Source: Hordeum vulgare subsp. vulgare (lineage: Eukaryota; Streptophyta; Magnoliopsida; Poales; Poaceae). From it: a stretch of DNA of 64,000 nucleotides. A program made the translations under genes and the position numbers. The stretch covers positions 435,382,676 through 435,446,675 of the forward strand of contig NC_058521.1 in NCBI RefSeq assembly GCF_904849725.1. Direction: 5' to 3'. A model generated the notes under the pieces. The model ran no database searches, was not told the origin of the DNA, and saw only the letters and a list, made by a program, of their open reading frames with translations. Shown one piece after another: positions 22,129 through 31,733 of the stretch (position 1 is the first letter of the stretch; the number at the start of each line of letters is the position of its first letter).

Positions 22129-23106
22129 TGATACGTCCATTTTGCATCATGCTTTCATGTTGATATTTATCGCTTTATGGGCTGTTATTACATACACGGT
22201 ACAATACTTATGCCTTTTCTCTCTTATTTTATAAGGTTTACATGAAGAGGGAGAATGTCAGTAGCTGGAATTCTGGTCTGAAAAAGGAACAAGTTTGAGA
22301 TAGCTATTCTGCGCAACTTCAAAAGCCGTGAAAATCAGTGAGGAATTATTTTGGAATTTATAAAAAATACTGGGTGGAAGAAGTACCAGAGGGGAGCCAC
22401 CAGGAGGCCGCAAGCGTGCCAGGTGCGGCACACCCCATGATCGCGCCTAGGTGGCTTGTGGGCCCCTGATGCCCCTCTGGCTCCCATATTTTGCTATAAG
22501 GAGGGTTTTGTTCCAAAAAAATCAGGAGGAGGCTTTCGGGAGGAAGCGCCGCCGCCACGAGACAGAACTTGAGCAGAACCAATCTAGAGCTCCGACAGGG
22601 CTGTCCAGCCGGGGAAACTTCCCTCCCGGAGGGGGAAATCGTCGCCATCGTCATCACCAACACTCCTCTCATCTGAGGGGACTCATCACCGTCAACATCT
22701 TCATCAACACCATCTCATCTCCAAACCCTAGTTCATCTCTTGTGACCAATCTCCGTCTCGCGACTCCGATTGGTACTTGTAAGGTTGCTAGTAGTGTTAA
22801 TTACTCTTTGTAGTTGATGCTAGTTGGATTACTCGGTGGAAGATTATATGTTCAGATCCTTGATGTTATTCAATACCTCTATGGTCATGAAGATAATTAT
22901 GCTTTGTGAGTAGTCACTTTTTTCCTAAGGACATGGCATAAGTGTTGCTATAAGTAGTCATGTGAATTTGGTATTCGTTCGATATTTCGATGTGTTGTAT
23001 GTTGTGTTTCCTCTAGTGGTGTTATGTGAACGTCGACTATATAACACTTCACCATTATTTGGGCCTCGAGGAAGGCATTGGGAAGTAATAGGTAGATGAT
23101 GGGTTG
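22129..23106 (+). repeat. 5' LTR of D-outer, first part
   Basis: It opens TGATACGTCCATTTTGCATC. It contains a GC-rich hairpin (22404-22462) just upstream of a TATA-like TTGCTATAAGG (22490-22500) and a CCGCCGCCACGAG leader region. The last five bases, GGTTG, are the TSD of D-inner. Confidence 0.92.
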
Positions 23107-24632
23107 TGATGACCCACAAGTATAGGGGATCAATCGTAGTCCTTTCGATAAGTACGAGTGTTGAACCCAACGAGGAGTATAAGGCTGTGATAAACGGTTT
23201 TCAACAAGGTAATCACTGCAAGCATTGAAAGTAGCGGTAACAAGTGATGGTGTAGCGAGGTGAAATATAGCAAGAAAAAAGTAACAAGTAACCAGTAGTA
23301 GCAACGGTGCAGCAAGTGGCCCAATCCCTTTTGTAACAAGGGACAAGACTAAACAAAGTCTTATAGGAGGAAAAACGCTCCCGAGGACACACGGGAATTT
23401 CTGTCATGCTAGTTTCATCATGTTCATATGATTCGTGTTCGTTATTTTGATAGTATGATATGTGGGTGGACCGGCGCTTGGGTACTTCCCTTACTTGGAC
23501 AAGCAGCCCACTTATGATTAACCCCTCTCGCAAGCATCCGCAACTAAAAAAGAATAATTAAGACAACGTCTAACCATAGCATTAAACTAGTGGATCCAAA
23601 TCAGCCCCTTACGAAGCAACGCATAGACTGGGGTTTAAGCTTCTGTCACTCCAGCAGCCCATCATCTACTTACTACTCCCCAATGCATTCCTCTAGGCCC
23701 AAATATGGTGCAGTGTTATGTAGTCGACGTTCACATAACACCACTAGAGGAAAAGACAACATACATCATATCAAATTACCGAACGAATATCAAATTCACA
23801 TGACTATTATCAGCATGACTTATCCCATGTCCTCAGGAAGAAAAGTAACTACTCACAAAGCATAATCATAATCATGATCAGAGGTGTAATGAATAGCATC
23901 AAGGATCTGAACATAAACTCTTCCACCAAGTAATCCAACTAGCATCAACTACAAAGAGTAATCAACACTACTAGTAACCTTACAAGTACCAATCGGAGTC
24001 GTGAGACGGAGATTGGTTACAAGAGATGAACTAGGGATTGGAGAGGAGATGGTGCTGATGAAGATGTTGATGAAGATGCCTCCCCTCCGATGAGAGGAGT
24101 GTCGGTGATGACGATGGCGACAATTTCCCCCTCCGGGAGGGAAGTTTCCCCGGCAGGATCATCCTCCTGGAGCTCTAGATTGGATCTTCTCAAGTTCCGC
24201 CTCGTGGCGGCGGTGAAACCACGAAAAAGCTCCCCATTGATTCTTTCTGGAATGAAACCCTTAATATAGCAAAAGAGGGGGGCAGTGGGCCATCAGGGAG
24301 CCCACAAGCTTGCCCTCCGCCAGCAGGGGGTGGCGGATGGCAGGGCTTGTGGCGCCCTGGTAGCCCCCCTCCGGTACTTCTTTCGCCCATTATTTTTTAT
24401 ATAATCCCAAAAAAATCCACGTAACTTTCCAGGGCATTTGGAGATGTGCAGAATAGTGGACAAAGATTTGCTCCTTTTCTAGTCCAGAATTCCAGCTGCC
24501 TGAATTCTCCCTCTTGAAATAAACCTTGCAAAATAAGAGAGAAAAGGCATAAATATGGTACCATAAAGTAATATAACAGCCCATAAAACAATAAATATCA
24601 ACATGAAAGCATGATGCAAAATGGACGTATCA
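23107..24632 (-). repeat. 3' LTR of D-inner (1,526 bp)
   Basis: The plus strand reads TGATGACCCACAAG...GGACGTATCA. It keeps the segment 23465-23535 and the full hairpin at 24301-24352, both partly lost in the 5' LTR. Confidence 0.95.
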
Positions 24633-24646
24633 ACTCCCCCAAGCTT
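24633..24646 (-). promoter_or_regulatory. Polypurine tract of D-inner
   Basis: The minus strand reads AAGCTTGGGGGAGT immediately before the 3' LTR. The same string precedes the 3' LTRs of D-outer (36102-36115) and G (53517-53530). Confidence 0.9.
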
Positions 24647-26167
24647 AGACCTTGCTTGTCCTCAAGCGAAAACCAAGTTCCATAAACAAGTCCGCATGTT
24701 GAGGGACGAAGGTGTCGATAAAACATAATACGGACATAAGGGCGTCATGATCACACATAGAACAACAGTACATCATAAAGATTCTTATGGGAAAGTAACA
24801 ATTCCTTCACAAAGGAAAGCATGAAGCAAAAACCTTACCGAGAAGTAACCAACAATAGTCCAAAGTCATTGGAGGAATTTTAATTTATCAGAACATCAGA
24901 AAGAGTCAAATAAGAGCTTGTAAGGCAAACCCACATACTCAATCATCTCTTTTGTTTTCCACAATTGTTACAACTCATGTGGTACTCATGGTGTCAAAGT
25001 TTCAGCTGGACACAGAGGAAGATAGGGGCTTATAGTTTTACCTCCCAACTATTTACCTCGAGGGTAAAGTCAACAATAATAAAGCATAAGTACTCAACTC
25101 CAAGTTGATATATGAATATAGATCTTTCCCAGCATGTGACGGTAGCCAAGACAAAGGCAAAATAGGGAATTGGTGAAGATCACCATGACTCTTACAAGGG
25201 CAAAAAGTAAAGGTACAAGATAGGCCCTTCGCAGAGGGAAGCTGAGGTTGTCATGCGCTTTTGAGGTTTGGATACGTGTCCTCTTAGTGCGGAGGAACGT
25301 CACTTTATATTTCCTCCTGCGATAAAGAACTTTATTATGCAGTCTGACGCTTTTATGTCTTCCTCATCACAGGTTCGTACAAATCTTATTTTCCACACAC
25401 GAATAGATCATACATAATAGAGAGCAATTTTTATTGCTTGCACCGATGACAACTTACTTGAAGGATCTTATTCAATCCATAGGTAGGTATGGTGGACTCT
25501 CATGGCAAAACTGGGTTGAAGGTTTATGGATGCACAAGTAGTATCTCTACTTGGTGCGGGAGTTTTGGCTAATATGAGTTGGAAGCAATCGTCACATGCT
25601 AAGGGATCTCTAATCATATAACATTGTTTGGAACCAAGCAAACACAATTCATTATGTTGTCTTCCTTGTCCAACATATACTCCTAAGCATGGAATAGTTT
25701 GGTGAGTGCTCACAATTGTAAAAAGTGTCTAAGATGATATATTTATATGTGAACCTCTCTTTCCTTATTACTTCTTAATAATTGCAACAATGACTGAGGT
25801 CTATGTTGATTTATTCTCAACAAGTTCCAATCATTATACGTGTCATATGTGAAGTTATCACTTTCCATAAGATCATCTCATGATCTTTCATGCTATCGTT
25901 CTTTTCATACTTTTGATCATGGCACAAAGCAAAGCCCTTGACTAAGATACTCTTTATTATATAGCTCGCAAGCTCGAATACATCGGGGGAGAGACAAAAG
26001 AAAAAGAGTCAAACTAAAACTAAAGACTTATTCCTCTAAGAGAAGAAATAAAAACTGAAAAGGAAAGAACTAAAACAAAGGTAAAAGCAAAAGATATAAA
26101 GGTGATACGATACCAGGGCAACTCCCCCAAGCTTGGCAGAAGCCAAGGGGATTGCCCATACCAATGC
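24647..26167 (-). other. Long 3' internal region of D-inner between extra ORF and PPT
   Basis: This is about 1.5 kb between the extra ORF and the PPT. The matching regions in D-outer (34576-36101) and G (52010-53516) align well along the whole length, including the segment at 25468-25713 described separately. No other convincing frame is seen. Such long conserved 3' regions may hold packaging or regulatory RNA signals, which is inference. Confidence 0.6.
25468..25713 (-). CDS. Candidate second small ORF of D-inner, cysteine-containing, 81 aa
   Basis: The frame reads MSTHQTIPCLGVYVGQGRQH, then NELCLLGSKQCYM, RDPLACDDCF and SRDTTCASINLQPSF, ending with a VHHTYLWIE-like tail. Seven cysteines occur, including a CDDC pair. 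The matching sequence in D-outer (35040-35329) stays open with almost the same residues; in G (52440-52690) single-base insertions shift the frame. I recognise no family. Conservation is equally strong at DNA level, so a structured or regulatory RNA is an alternative to a protein. Confidence 0.35.
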   Translation of the reverse strand: MSTHQTIPCLGVYVGQGRQHNELCLLGSKQCYMIRDPLACDDCFQLILAKTPAPSRDTTCASINLQPSFAMRVHHTYLWIE

Positions 26168-26584
26168 TTAGTTGTCTTCCTTTGGTGGTGATGGTGGTGG
26201 AGTTGTTGAAGCAGTCTTGAGCTTGTCTAATTTCCACTTGAGCAAAAAGTTCTGCTCCCTTAGATCGTCATTTTCCTCCTCAAGTTTCAACACTCTATGG
26301 CAAAGTTCCTGCTTACTCTCCTGCAAGAAACGAGAAGGGATAAACAAGGTCTTAGGCTTCTTCCTATGGTCAGGGAGGCTTGACTTCTTGAACTCCACAT
26401 GAGTGCGTCCAGGTTCAGGTAGAGGAGCCTCCTCTTCATCGGAACTCGTTTGTTCCTTCCCCTTGGGCTCATAGTCCTCTTCCTCGTCAGTGGTCCAGCC
26501 ATATGGTTCCAGGTCCCCATAGACCTTGGGCTTAGAAAGGTAGTCAGACACATAGCCCTCCCCCTCTGAATCCTGAGAAGACAT
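26168..26584 (-). CDS. Extra ORF after integrase in D-inner, 138 aa, coiled-coil C terminus
   Basis: The protein starts MSSQDSEGEG, has an acidic centre (WTTDEEEDYEPKGKEQTSSD and EEEAPLPEPG) and a basic stretch near residues 75-85. A predicted coiled coil (about residues 93-123, LEEENDDLREQNFLLKWKLD) precedes the end, TTPPPSPPKEDN. The frame is intact although pol is broken. G (51593-52009) encodes a protein of exactly the same length with the same first four residues and nearly the same last ten, but a different middle. The position is that of the env-like ORF of Athila elements. No signal peptide or membrane segment is present, so an envelope role is unlikely. Its function is unknown. Confidence 0.7.
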   Translation of the reverse strand: MSSQDSEGEGYVSDYLSKPKVYGDLEPYGWTTDEEEDYEPKGKEQTSSDEEEAPLPEPGRTHVEFKKSSLPDHRKKPKTLFIPSRFLQESKQELCHRVLKLEEENDDLREQNFLLKWKLDKLKTASTTPPPSPPKEDN

Positions 26585-26800
26585 CTTGACCTAGATCTGC
26601 GGCAGACAACATGTTAGAAACGAAAACAGAGGAAAACTGCGCGATACGGAGATCAAAACCTTCGGGCGAATATATATTGATTTTTTCTAGACCAGAAGGA
26701 GTGCTCCACAAGAAAACGGAGTGTGGGAGGCACACGAGATGCCCACAAGCCCTCTCTCCGCCACCAGGGGGTGGCGGTGGCCAAGCTTGTGGACGCCTCG
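26585..26800 (-). promoter_or_regulatory. Hairpin, TATA-like box and possible splice acceptor upstream of the extra ORF (D-inner)
   Basis: Reading the minus strand towards the ORF, a GC-rich inverted repeat at 26741-26792 (CCACAAGC...GCTTGTGG) is followed by an AATATATATTCG TATA-like box near 26677-26688. Then comes a pyrimidine-rich stretch ending TCTGCCGCAG near 26597-26606, close to the ATG. D-outer and G keep the same three features in the same order, although the CAG is CAA in G. This could be a subgenomic promoter or the 3' splice site of a spliced mRNA, as known for the BAGY-2 env transcript. Confidence 0.45.
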
Positions 26801-26864
26801 TGCGCTCTCCGGACTGCTTTTTATTTCTCTAATTTTCCAAAAATTCCAAAACGGAGGAAATTTC

Positions 26865-28541
26865 CTATTGGAAAAGCATCGGATTCCAATTTCTTACCGA
26901 AACAGATACCTCTTCGTTTTCAGGGTCAGAAACAGGCTGATAAACATCCCTTATGTACTCGTCTGGAGTTATGACATTGATGATATTGGTCTCAACATTT
27001 ATGGGAGTACCAGAGATGTAATGCTTGATTCTTTGCCCATTTACCACTCTAGGAAAATTTCCTTCCGTGTTATTGATTTTGATGGCACCGGAACGATATA
27101 CTTCCTCGATAACATAAGGACCTTCCCATTTAGAGAGAAGCTTGCTTGCAAATAATCTCAAACGAGAATTGTATAGCAGGACATAATCACCTACATTGAA
27201 CTCTCGTTTCTGTATTCGTTTATCGTGCCATCTCTTAACCTTTTCCTTGAACAACTTGGCATTCTCATATGCCTGGGCCCGCCATTCATCTAACGAGCTG
27301 ATATCAAACAACCGCTTCTCACCGGCAAGTTTGAAATCAAAGTTGAGCTCTTTGGTTGCCCAATAAGCTTTATGTTCCAGCTCAAGAGGTAAATGATAGA
27401 CCTTATCGTAAACCATTTTATACGGTGACATGCCCATGGGATTCTTATAAGCAGTCCTATAAGCCCATAGTGCATCGTCAAGTTTGCTAGACCAATTCTT
27501 TCGAGATCTATTGACGGTCTTTTGTAGAATCAATTTGACCTCCCTATTACTCAACTCCACTTGACCACTAGACTGAGGATGATAAGGAGATGCAACTATA
27601 TGGTTGACATCATACTTACCGAGCATCTTGCGTAAAACACCATGAATGAAGTGTGAACCGCCATGAGTCATGAAATATCTAGGGACTCCAAATCTTGGGA
27701 AAATGACTTCTTTAAGCATCTTAATAGAGGTGTGGTGATCAACATTTTTAGTGGGGATAGCTTCTACCCACTTAGTAACGTAATCCACAGCAACTAAGAT
27801 GTGAGTGTACCCATTGGAACTCGGGAAGGGTCCCATATAATCAAAGCCCCAGACATCAAATAGTTCAATGACAAGTGAATAGTTCATAGGCATTCCCTGA
27901 CGCTTAGTGATGTTCCCTATTCTTTGGCATTCGTCACAAGACAAGACAAACTTACGGGCATCCTTGAAGAGAGTGGGCGAATAGAAACCTGATTGCAATA
28001 CCTTATGGGAAGTTCTATCTCCAGCGTGGTGTCCTTCGTAGGATTCGTAATGACACTTCTGCAAGATCTGTCCCTGTTCATGTTCAGACACACAATGTCT
28101 AATAACACCATCTACTCCTTCCTTATAAAGGTGAGGATCATCCCAAAAGTAGTGTCTCAAATCAAACAAGAATTTCTTTTTTTGCTGATAGGAGAAACTG
28201 GGTGGTATGTATTTGGCTACGATATAATTTGCATAATCGGAATACCAGGGTGCACTATGTGAAGTGCGGAAGACATACAATTGTTCATCAGGAAAGCTGT
28301 CATAAATAGGTAGTGTGTCATCAAGGACATTCTCTAGCCTAGACAAGTTATCTGCTACAGGGTTATCAACACCCTTTCGGTCAATGACGTGCAAATCAAA
28401 TTCCTTTAGCAGGAGAACCCATCTAATCAGCCTAGGCTTAGCATCCTTCTTCTCCATAAGGTACTTAATAGCAGCATGATCAGAGTGAATAGTGACTTTG
28501 GAGTCAACTATATAAGATCTGAACTTTTCACATGCAAACAC
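26865..28541 (-). pseudogene. RNase H end and integrase of D-inner
   Basis: This 558-codon frame begins inside RNase H ([38 protein letters not shown]) and runs through integrase to its end. The HHCC zinc finger is visible (H, GHHAGDRT, then LSCDECQ). The core has the first Asp in VWGFDYMGP and the Glu in [11 protein letters not shown]. The second catalytic Asp has become His ([10 protein letters not shown], codon at 27663-27665). The C-terminal part contains [26 protein letters not shown]. The ATG is internal to the polyprotein. Because of the Asp-to-His change, this integrase should be inactive even if translated. Confidence 0.92.
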
Positions 28542-28577
28542 GACTGCTAAAAATTCCTTCTCCGTAGTGGCATAGTT

Positions 28578-28808
28578 TCATTGGGCACTGTCTAGAGTTT
28601 TACTAGCGTCGTGAATAACATTCAACTTCTTGTCAACTCTTTGTCCTAGAACAGCACCAACAGCATAATCGCTAGCATCGCACATGATTTCAAAGGGCAA
28701 GTTCCAGTCGGGTGGTTGAACAATAGGTGCGGTTATCAAAGCCTTCTTAAGTATTTCGAAAGCTTCCTCACAATCCTCATCAAAAACAAAAGGAACATCC
28801 TTCTGCAA
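28578..28808 (-). pseudogene. RT-RNase H linker segment of D-inner pol
   Basis: This is a short frame between two in-frame stops (a TAG replacing Lys near 28833 and a TGA replacing Arg near 28575). It reads [40 protein letters not shown] and [16 protein letters not shown], the start of the RNase H-like domain with its first catalytic Asp. G has the same protein uninterrupted, which shows that both stops are single-base changes. Confidence 0.92.
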
Positions 28809-28832
28809 GAGGTTGGTAAGAGGCCTAGAAAT

Positions 28833-30266
28833 CTAAGAGAAGTCTTTAATGAACCTTCTATAGAAACCAGCATGGCCTTGGAAACTTCGTATACCTCTGA
28901 TATCTATGTGGCAAGGCATTTTCCCAATTGCATCAACCTTAGCCTTATCAACTTCAATGCCTCTTTCAGAAATTTTGTGTCCTAAGACAATACCTTCATT
29001 AAACATAAAGTGGCACTTCTCCCAATTTAAGACGAGGTTGGTATCTTCGCATCTCTGTAAGACTCGATCAAGGCTGTTGAGGCAGTCATCAAAGGAAGAC
29101 CCGTAAACGGAGAAGTCATCCATGAAAACCTCGACAATCTTTTCACAAAAGTCAGAGAATATAACCATCATACATCTTTGAAAAGTGGCAGGTGCATTGC
29201 ATAAGCCAAAAGGAATACGTCTATAAGCAAAGGTACCGAAGGGGCAGGTGAATGTGGTTTTCTCCTGATCAGATTGTGCAACAGGTATTTGTGAGAAACC
29301 TGAATAACCGTCTAGAAAGCAGAAGTGTGTGTGTTTTGATAGCCTTTCTAGCATTTGGTCGATAAACGGCAAAGGATAATGATCTTTCTTGGTTGCCTTG
29401 TTCAGTTTCCGGAAGTCTATCACCATCCTATAGTCGGCAATAATCCTTTGTGGGATTAGTTCATCCTTATCATTAGGAACGACGGTGATACCTCCCTTCT
29501 TAGGTACGCAATGTACTGGACTTACCCAATAATTATGACCAACAGGATAAATGATTCCTGCTTCCAGAAGCTTTGATATTTCTTTCCTAACGACCTCTTT
29601 CATCTTACGATTTAATCTCCTTTGATGATCAGCAACCGGTTTAAAGTTAGGATCAGTTTTAATCTTGTGCTGACATAGAGTGGGACTAATACCCTTAAGA
29701 TCATCAAGATTATATCCAATAGCAGCACGGTGCTTCCTCAGAGTTCTTAGTAACTTCTTATCTTCGTGCTCTGAGAGGAGAGCACTAATAATAACAGGAT
29801 ATATCTCCCTCTCAGCAAGATAGGCATACTTAAGAGTATCAGGCAACTGTTTAAGCTCGAACAAAGGATCACCCTTTGGTGGGGGAGGATCCCCAAGCAG
29901 TTCAACAGGCACATTATTTTTGAGAATAGGATATTGTTCTAAGCCAATTTTATCTATCTCATCTCTCTCCTCCATATGCATATCATTTTCATGATCAAGC
30001 AGATATTGCTCTAAAGGATCCGTAGGAGGCACGGCAATAGAGGCAAGAGCAATAATTTCATCCCTACCAGACGACTCTTTTTCATGGGGTTGTCTTCCAA
30101 ACTTGGAGAAGTTAAATTCATGAGACACACCCTCGAAACTAACTGTGACAGTCTGCTTAATGCAATCAATGTGAGCATTGACAGTGTTGAGAAAGGGTCT
30201 ACCAAATATGATGGGACAAAAGTTATCTTGTGCAGTACCAAGGACTAGGATACTTCGTCTTACCAC
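28833..30266 (-). pseudogene. Protease C-terminal part and reverse transcriptase of D-inner
   Basis: The frame is 477 codons. It starts in the flap and C-terminal half of the retropepsin ([20 protein letters not shown]), then a linker, and [53 protein letters not shown], the first catalytic Asp in [33 protein letters not shown], and the active box [14 protein letters not shown] instead of YVDD is usual for this clade. It ends at a TAG in DFS(K)ISRPL. Protease residues between the DTGAS of the previous frame and this frame are disrupted by a frameshift region at 30266-30380. Confidence 0.93.
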
Positions 30267-30381
30267 ACAGGACTTCTACGTCTCTCAAAATTCCCAGGGG
30301 GCAGATAGTGTCTCTATTAGCTAGCGTAATAGTGACATCAATGGGTTCTAACTAAGCAGGTGCATCTCATCTTTGATTTCA

Positions 30382-31563
30382 TCATACAGAACGGGGTATT
30401 GCACTAACACTAGCTCCTGTATCACATAAACCATGGTAACATTGATCTGCTATCTTGACTGAAACAACGGGCAGGCCAACTACAGGTCCGTATTTGTCTT
30501 CCGCGTGAGGTTTAGCAATTCTAGAGGAGTCCTCACAGAATTTGATAACATGCCCGTCTACGTCTTCGGTTAAGAGATCTTTGATAATAGCAACACAAGG
30601 TTCAACTCTAATCTCCTCAGGGGGTGCAAGTGGTCTAATGTAACCCCTACGTATCACAGTTGGAGCTTTAGAATAATCCTTTATCCTAGTAGGGTATGGT
30701 GGTTTCTCAGTGTAAGCACAAGGAACAACAGGATCACTAAAAGCAATGACTTTCTCCTCAACTAGATTGGTTTTGGCTATGTTGCTTTCTACAGGAGGAC
30801 GATATTTAAACCACTTCTCTTTGGGAAGATCAACATGAGAAGCAAAAGATTCACATGGAGAAGCTACTATCTCAGAGTCAAGTCCATACTTAGCGCTAAA
30901 ATCTCTAAAAGTGTTTGTCTCAACAAAAGATTTAAAAAAATCAAACTGGAAATTCATACATGACTCCTTACCTTCCAACAGCTCCCAATCTTCAGAGTTA
31001 TGTTTGATTCTTTCCAATAAATTCCACTTGTGGTCAATATCCTTCCTCATTAAAGAACCGGTACAAGAAGTGTCAAGCATGGTACGATCTTCATGAGAAA
31101 GCCGAGCATAAAAGTTTTGAGTGATGATTTCTCTCGAGAGCTCATGATTGGGGCATGAATATAGCATTGATTTAAGCCTCCCCCAAGCTTGAGCTATGCT
31201 TTCCCTGTCACTAGGCCAAAAGTTATAAATAAAGTTCCGATCACGATGTATTAAATGCATAGGATAGAACTTTTGATGAAATTCCAATTTCAACCGATTG
31301 TAGTCCCATGATCCAGTATCATCACATAGCCTATACCATGTAAACGTCTTATCCTTCAAAGATAAAGGAAAGACCTTCTTCTTTACCTCATCCTCGGGCA
31401 AACCTGCAAGCTTAAATAAACCACAAACCTCATCTACATAGATCAGATGCAAGTCTGGATGTGAAGATCCATCTCCTGTGAAAGGATTAGCTAGTAGTTT
31501 CTCAAGCATACCCGAAGGAATTTCATAAAAGATATTTTCAGTAGGTACCTCAGGTTGAGACAA
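30382..31563 (-). pseudogene. Gag and protease N-terminal part of D-inner
   Basis: The frame is 393 codons. The gag capsid-like region has IYVDEVCGLFKLAGLPEDEV, FPLSLKDKTFTWYRLCDDTG, LEFHQKFYPMHLIHRDRNFI and ESIAQAWGRLKSMLYSCPNH with LSREIITQNFYARLS, the usual retrotransposon-gag fold region of Athila elements. No CCHC zinc knuckle is visible. The last residues [13 protein letters not shown] hold the intact aspartic protease active site. The frame is lost directly afterwards. The polyprotein start may lie further upstream, near 31660; the MSQPEVPTENIFYEIPSGML start is plausible but unproven. Confidence 0.9.
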
Positions 31564-31705
31564 CTCCTTGTGCTTCCGTTCATGGTGAAGATACCCCGAA
31601 CAAACTCCTCAAAGGAACAGTTTCCATAGTGATAAGTGACAATAAATTTCAGCACACTATAAAAATGTTTCCTTACCAATTTCCACTTACCAAAGACACT
31701 TCACT

Positions 31706-31722
31706 CCCCGGCAACGGTGCCA
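31706..31722 (-). promoter_or_regulatory. Primer-binding site of D-inner (tRNA-Asp type)
   Basis: The minus strand reads TGGCACCGTTGCCGGGG, 11 bases from the 5' LTR. It matches the 3' end of tRNA-Asp except for one position, the PBS type known in Athila elements. Confidence 0.88.
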
Positions 31723-31733
31723 GAAAAGAGTCG

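Noticed and set aside
22451..22813. Repeated 118-120 codon frames in the D/G LTRs (22451, 36446, 45219)
   Set aside because: They look conserved only because the LTRs are near-identical at DNA level. They are the leader after the TATA box, ending in the same LTR context, with no domain.
23213..23533. Minus-strand frames in the D-inner 3' LTR (also 22948-23346)
   Set aside because: They lie wholly in the LTR end region, and equivalent frames differ or break in the other LTR.
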